This document shows positions 14,414 through 15,755 of a stretch of 15,755 nt of DNA, piece after piece. How positions within the stretch are numbered: position 1 is the first letter of the stretch; the number at the start of each line of letters is the position of its first letter. Source of the stretch: an uncultured Prevotella sp. (lineage in GTDB: Bacteria; Bacteroidota; Bacteroidia; Bacteroidales; Bacteroidaceae); contig USSA01000058.1 of NCBI GenBank assembly GCA_900557255.1, positions 1-15,755 on the forward strand, written 5' to 3'. The notes under the pieces were generated by a model that saw nothing but the letters and a program-made list of their open reading frames with translations, was not told where the DNA came from and searched no databases. Position numbers and translations under genes: made by a program.

Positions 14414-15168
14414 TGGACGTTTTTTCAAAAGGAATTATCTTGGCAGGCGATGCGGGTAATAGGTTATCACCATTAACTTTAGGAATACCTAAGCAATTGT
14501 TGCCTCTCTACGACAAGCCGATGATTTATTATCCAATAGAATTGTTGGTAGGTGTAGGGATAAAAGATATTCTCATAATTACTAGCCAAGAGCATGCTTC
14601 TACTTTCATTCATGCGTTAGGCGATGGTTCTGCTTTTGGTGCAAGGTTTACGTATGCAATACAATCAAAACCGGAAGGAGCAGCACAAGCCTTTACAATT
14701 GGAGAAGAGTTTGTCGGGGACGAACCAGTCTGTATGATAACTGGTGACTGTATCATATTTGGCAAGGATAGAAATATCAAATTACAAAAGGCCATTAGGG
14801 CAGCACAGAATAGTGGACAGGCATCCATATTTGTGTGCCGTGATTGGGATTCTGAGCAGTATGGGGTAGTTACGCTAGATTCAGAGGGAAGATGTCTAAC
14901 TGTTGAAGGAAAGGCAACAAAGCCTTTGTATTATTCGATTACCGGACTTTATGTTTTTCCGAAAGGAGTTACTGAATATGCTAAGCTTGTAGAAAAATCA
15001 GAGCGAGGGCGTTTAGAGGTAACTTCTTTGAATAAAGCTTATTTTGAAAAGAATAAGTTGCAGGTACAGGTTCTAGGTAGTGATTTTAAGTGGTTTGATA
15101 CCAATTCCTTCGATTCGTTACAAGTTATCAACAATTATATTCAGAAACAGAAAAATAAAAATAAATAA
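14413..15168 (+). CDS. RmlA-like glucose-1-phosphate thymidylyltransferase, short and divergent
   Basis: RmlA makes dTDP-glucose from dTTP and glucose-1-phosphate, the entry step to dTDP-6-deoxy-amino sugars. The family is clear from KGIILAG, PKQLLPLYDKPMIYYP (residues 26-41), LGDGSAFG, AAQAFTIGEEFVG and TGLYVFPKGV. Several signature positions differ from typical RmlA. GGSGTRL is GDAGNRL (residues 12-18), LGDNIFYG is TGDCIIFG (Asp112 kept), RGELEITD is RGRLEVTS (the Mg-binding Asp becomes Ser), and WLDTG is WFDTN. At 251 residues it lacks the roughly 40-residue C-terminal segment of E. coli RmlA. It may have a changed substrate, a changed allosteric site or reduced activity. The start overlaps the isomerase stop by one base (TAATG). 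Neighbours favour a role in dTDP-3-amino sugar synthesis; rmlB is not in the window. Confidence 0.8.
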   Translation: MDVFSKGIILAGDAGNRLSPLTLGIPKQLLPLYDKPMIYYPIELLVGVGIKDILIITSQEHASTFIHALGDGSAFGARFTYAIQSKPEGAAQAFTIGEEFVGDEPVCMITGDCIIFGKDRNIKLQKAIRAAQNSGQASIFVCRDWDSEQYGVVTLDSEGRCLTVEGKATKPLYYSITGLYVFPKGVTEYAKLVEKSERGRLEVTSLNKAYFEKNKLQVQVLGSDFKWFDTNSFDSLQVINNYIQKQKNKNK

Positions 15169-15175
15169 GATTATT

Positions 15176-15755
15176 ATGGTTAAGTTATTAGATTTACAGG
15201 CGATCACCATGATGCATGGTGATGAGTATAAGGCTGCAGCCAATCGTGTCATTGAGAGTGGCTGGTTTTTACAAGGTAATGAAAACAAGCAGTTTGAGAA
15301 AGACTATGCTCAATATATTGGTACAGATGAGTGTGTAGCTGTTGCTAACGGTTTGGATGCTTTGCGCTTGATTATCCGAGGATATAAGGAGTTGGGCGTT
15401 TTTCAGGATGGTGACGAAATCATTGTTCCTGCTAATACTTATATTGCAACCATTCTTGCTATTACAGAGAATAATTTGACTCCTATCTTGGTTGAGCCAA
15501 CATTTGAAAATCTTGAAATTGATATTGATAAGATTGAGGCTGCAATCACTCCTAAAACAAAGGGCGTGATGATTGTTCATCTTTATGGCCGTGTTGCATA
15601 CAATGACAAACTGGGTGAGATTTGCAAGAAACATAACTTGAAGTTGATGGAAGACTGTGCTCAGAGTCAAGGTTGTGCTTGGAAAGGTGTGAAGACTGGT
15701 GCTTTGGGAGATGCTGGTGCGCATAGTTTCTATCCAGGCAAAAATCTCGGTGCCT
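15176..15755 (+). CDS. DegT/DnrJ/EryC1 sugar aminotransferase, FdtB-like (truncated by window end)
   Basis: The frame from ATG 15176 is open to the last base, giving 193 residues of an enzyme family usually about 370 long. It matches PLP-dependent nucleotide-sugar aminotransferases. Visible motifs are GWFLQGNENKQFE near the start, VAVANGLDALRLI, IIVPANTYIATILAI, MIVHLYGR, LMEDCAQSQG (Asp binding the PLP ring nitrogen) and HSFYPGKNLGA, with the Schiff-base lysine in FYPGK. With the ketoisomerase and RmlA-like genes just upstream it fits FdtB/QdtB, which aminates the 3-keto sugar to dTDP-3-amino-3,6-dideoxyhexose. Spacing is 7 bases from the previous stop. A perfect 9-bp inverted repeat lies within the first codons (15203-15223). 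The product's gluco or galacto form is not decidable. Confidence 0.9.
   Translation, partial: MVKLLDLQAITMMHGDEYKAAANRVIESGWFLQGNENKQFEKDYAQYIGTDECVAVANGLDALRLIIRGYKELGVFQDGDEIIVPANTYIATILAITENNLTPILVEPTFENLEIDIDKIEAAITPKTKGVMIVHLYGRVAYNDKLGEICKKHNLKLMEDCAQSQGCAWKGVKTGALGDAGAHSFYPGKNLGA

Noticed and set aside
1..15755. CRISPR array, tRNA, rRNA, insertion sequence or terminator hairpin
   Set aside because: No regularly spaced repeats, RNA-gene signatures or transposase-like genes were seen. Intergenic gaps are too short for terminators, and no stem followed by a T-run was found between genes.

Overview
The window is the interior of a surface-polysaccharide (capsule or exopolysaccharide) biosynthesis locus from an AT-rich bacterium, most likely a member of the Bacteroidales (Bacteroides / Prevotella / Segatella type). 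The assignment is inferred from A/T-rich leaders with weak or absent Shine-Dalgarno sequences, tightly packed one-strand genes and a Wzx/Wzy-type gene set. No rRNA, tRNA, CRISPR, IS element or integrase is visible. All convincing genes are on the + strand with gaps of 1-45 bases or small overlaps, so the region reads as one operon that enters from the left and leaves on the right.

Layout: 1-135 is the tail of an unidentified upstream gene. 181-1275 is a membrane acyltransferase (AT3 family), 1253-2689 a Wzx flippase, 2697-3857 UDP-galactopyranose mutase (Glf) and 3826-4719 a GT2 glycosyltransferase that probably uses UDP-Galf. 4721-5908 is a Wzy-like polymerase and 5913-7228 a second polymerase/ligase-like membrane protein broken by a one-base frame slip. 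7234-8301 is a second AT3 acyltransferase, 8318-9460 a GT4 glycosyltransferase, 9477-10583 a CapA-type metallophosphoesterase-like protein and 10592-11926 a CapK/PaaK-like adenylate-forming enzyme. 11932-12828 is a third glycosyltransferase and 12838-13494 a left-handed beta-helix acetyltransferase. 13502-14413 is a tandem FdtA/QdtA-type ketoisomerase, 14413-15168 a divergent RmlA-like nucleotidyltransferase, and 15176 to the window end a truncated DegT-type aminotransferase.

How they fit together: the right end resembles a module making a dTDP-3-amino-3,6-dideoxyhexose (RmlA, ketoisomerase, aminotransferase). Glf supplies UDP-Galf, three glycosyltransferases build the repeat unit, three acyltransferases decorate it, Wzx flips it and Wzy polymerises it. 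The initiating phosphoglycosyltransferase, RmlB dehydratase and Wza/Wzc export parts are not in the window.

The main discovery candidate is a set of four identical T-G7-C homopolymer tracts, each inside a different open reading frame. All three acyl/acetyltransferase genes carry one, and the fourth sits in the second polymerase-like gene, exactly where its reading frame is broken. The other three are in frame, and a one-base gain or loss would truncate each protein. This is the pattern expected of slipped-strand phase variation acting jointly on decoration and polymerisation of one polysaccharide. It is an inference from one sequence; a homopolymer sequencing error at the broken gene is the main alternative.
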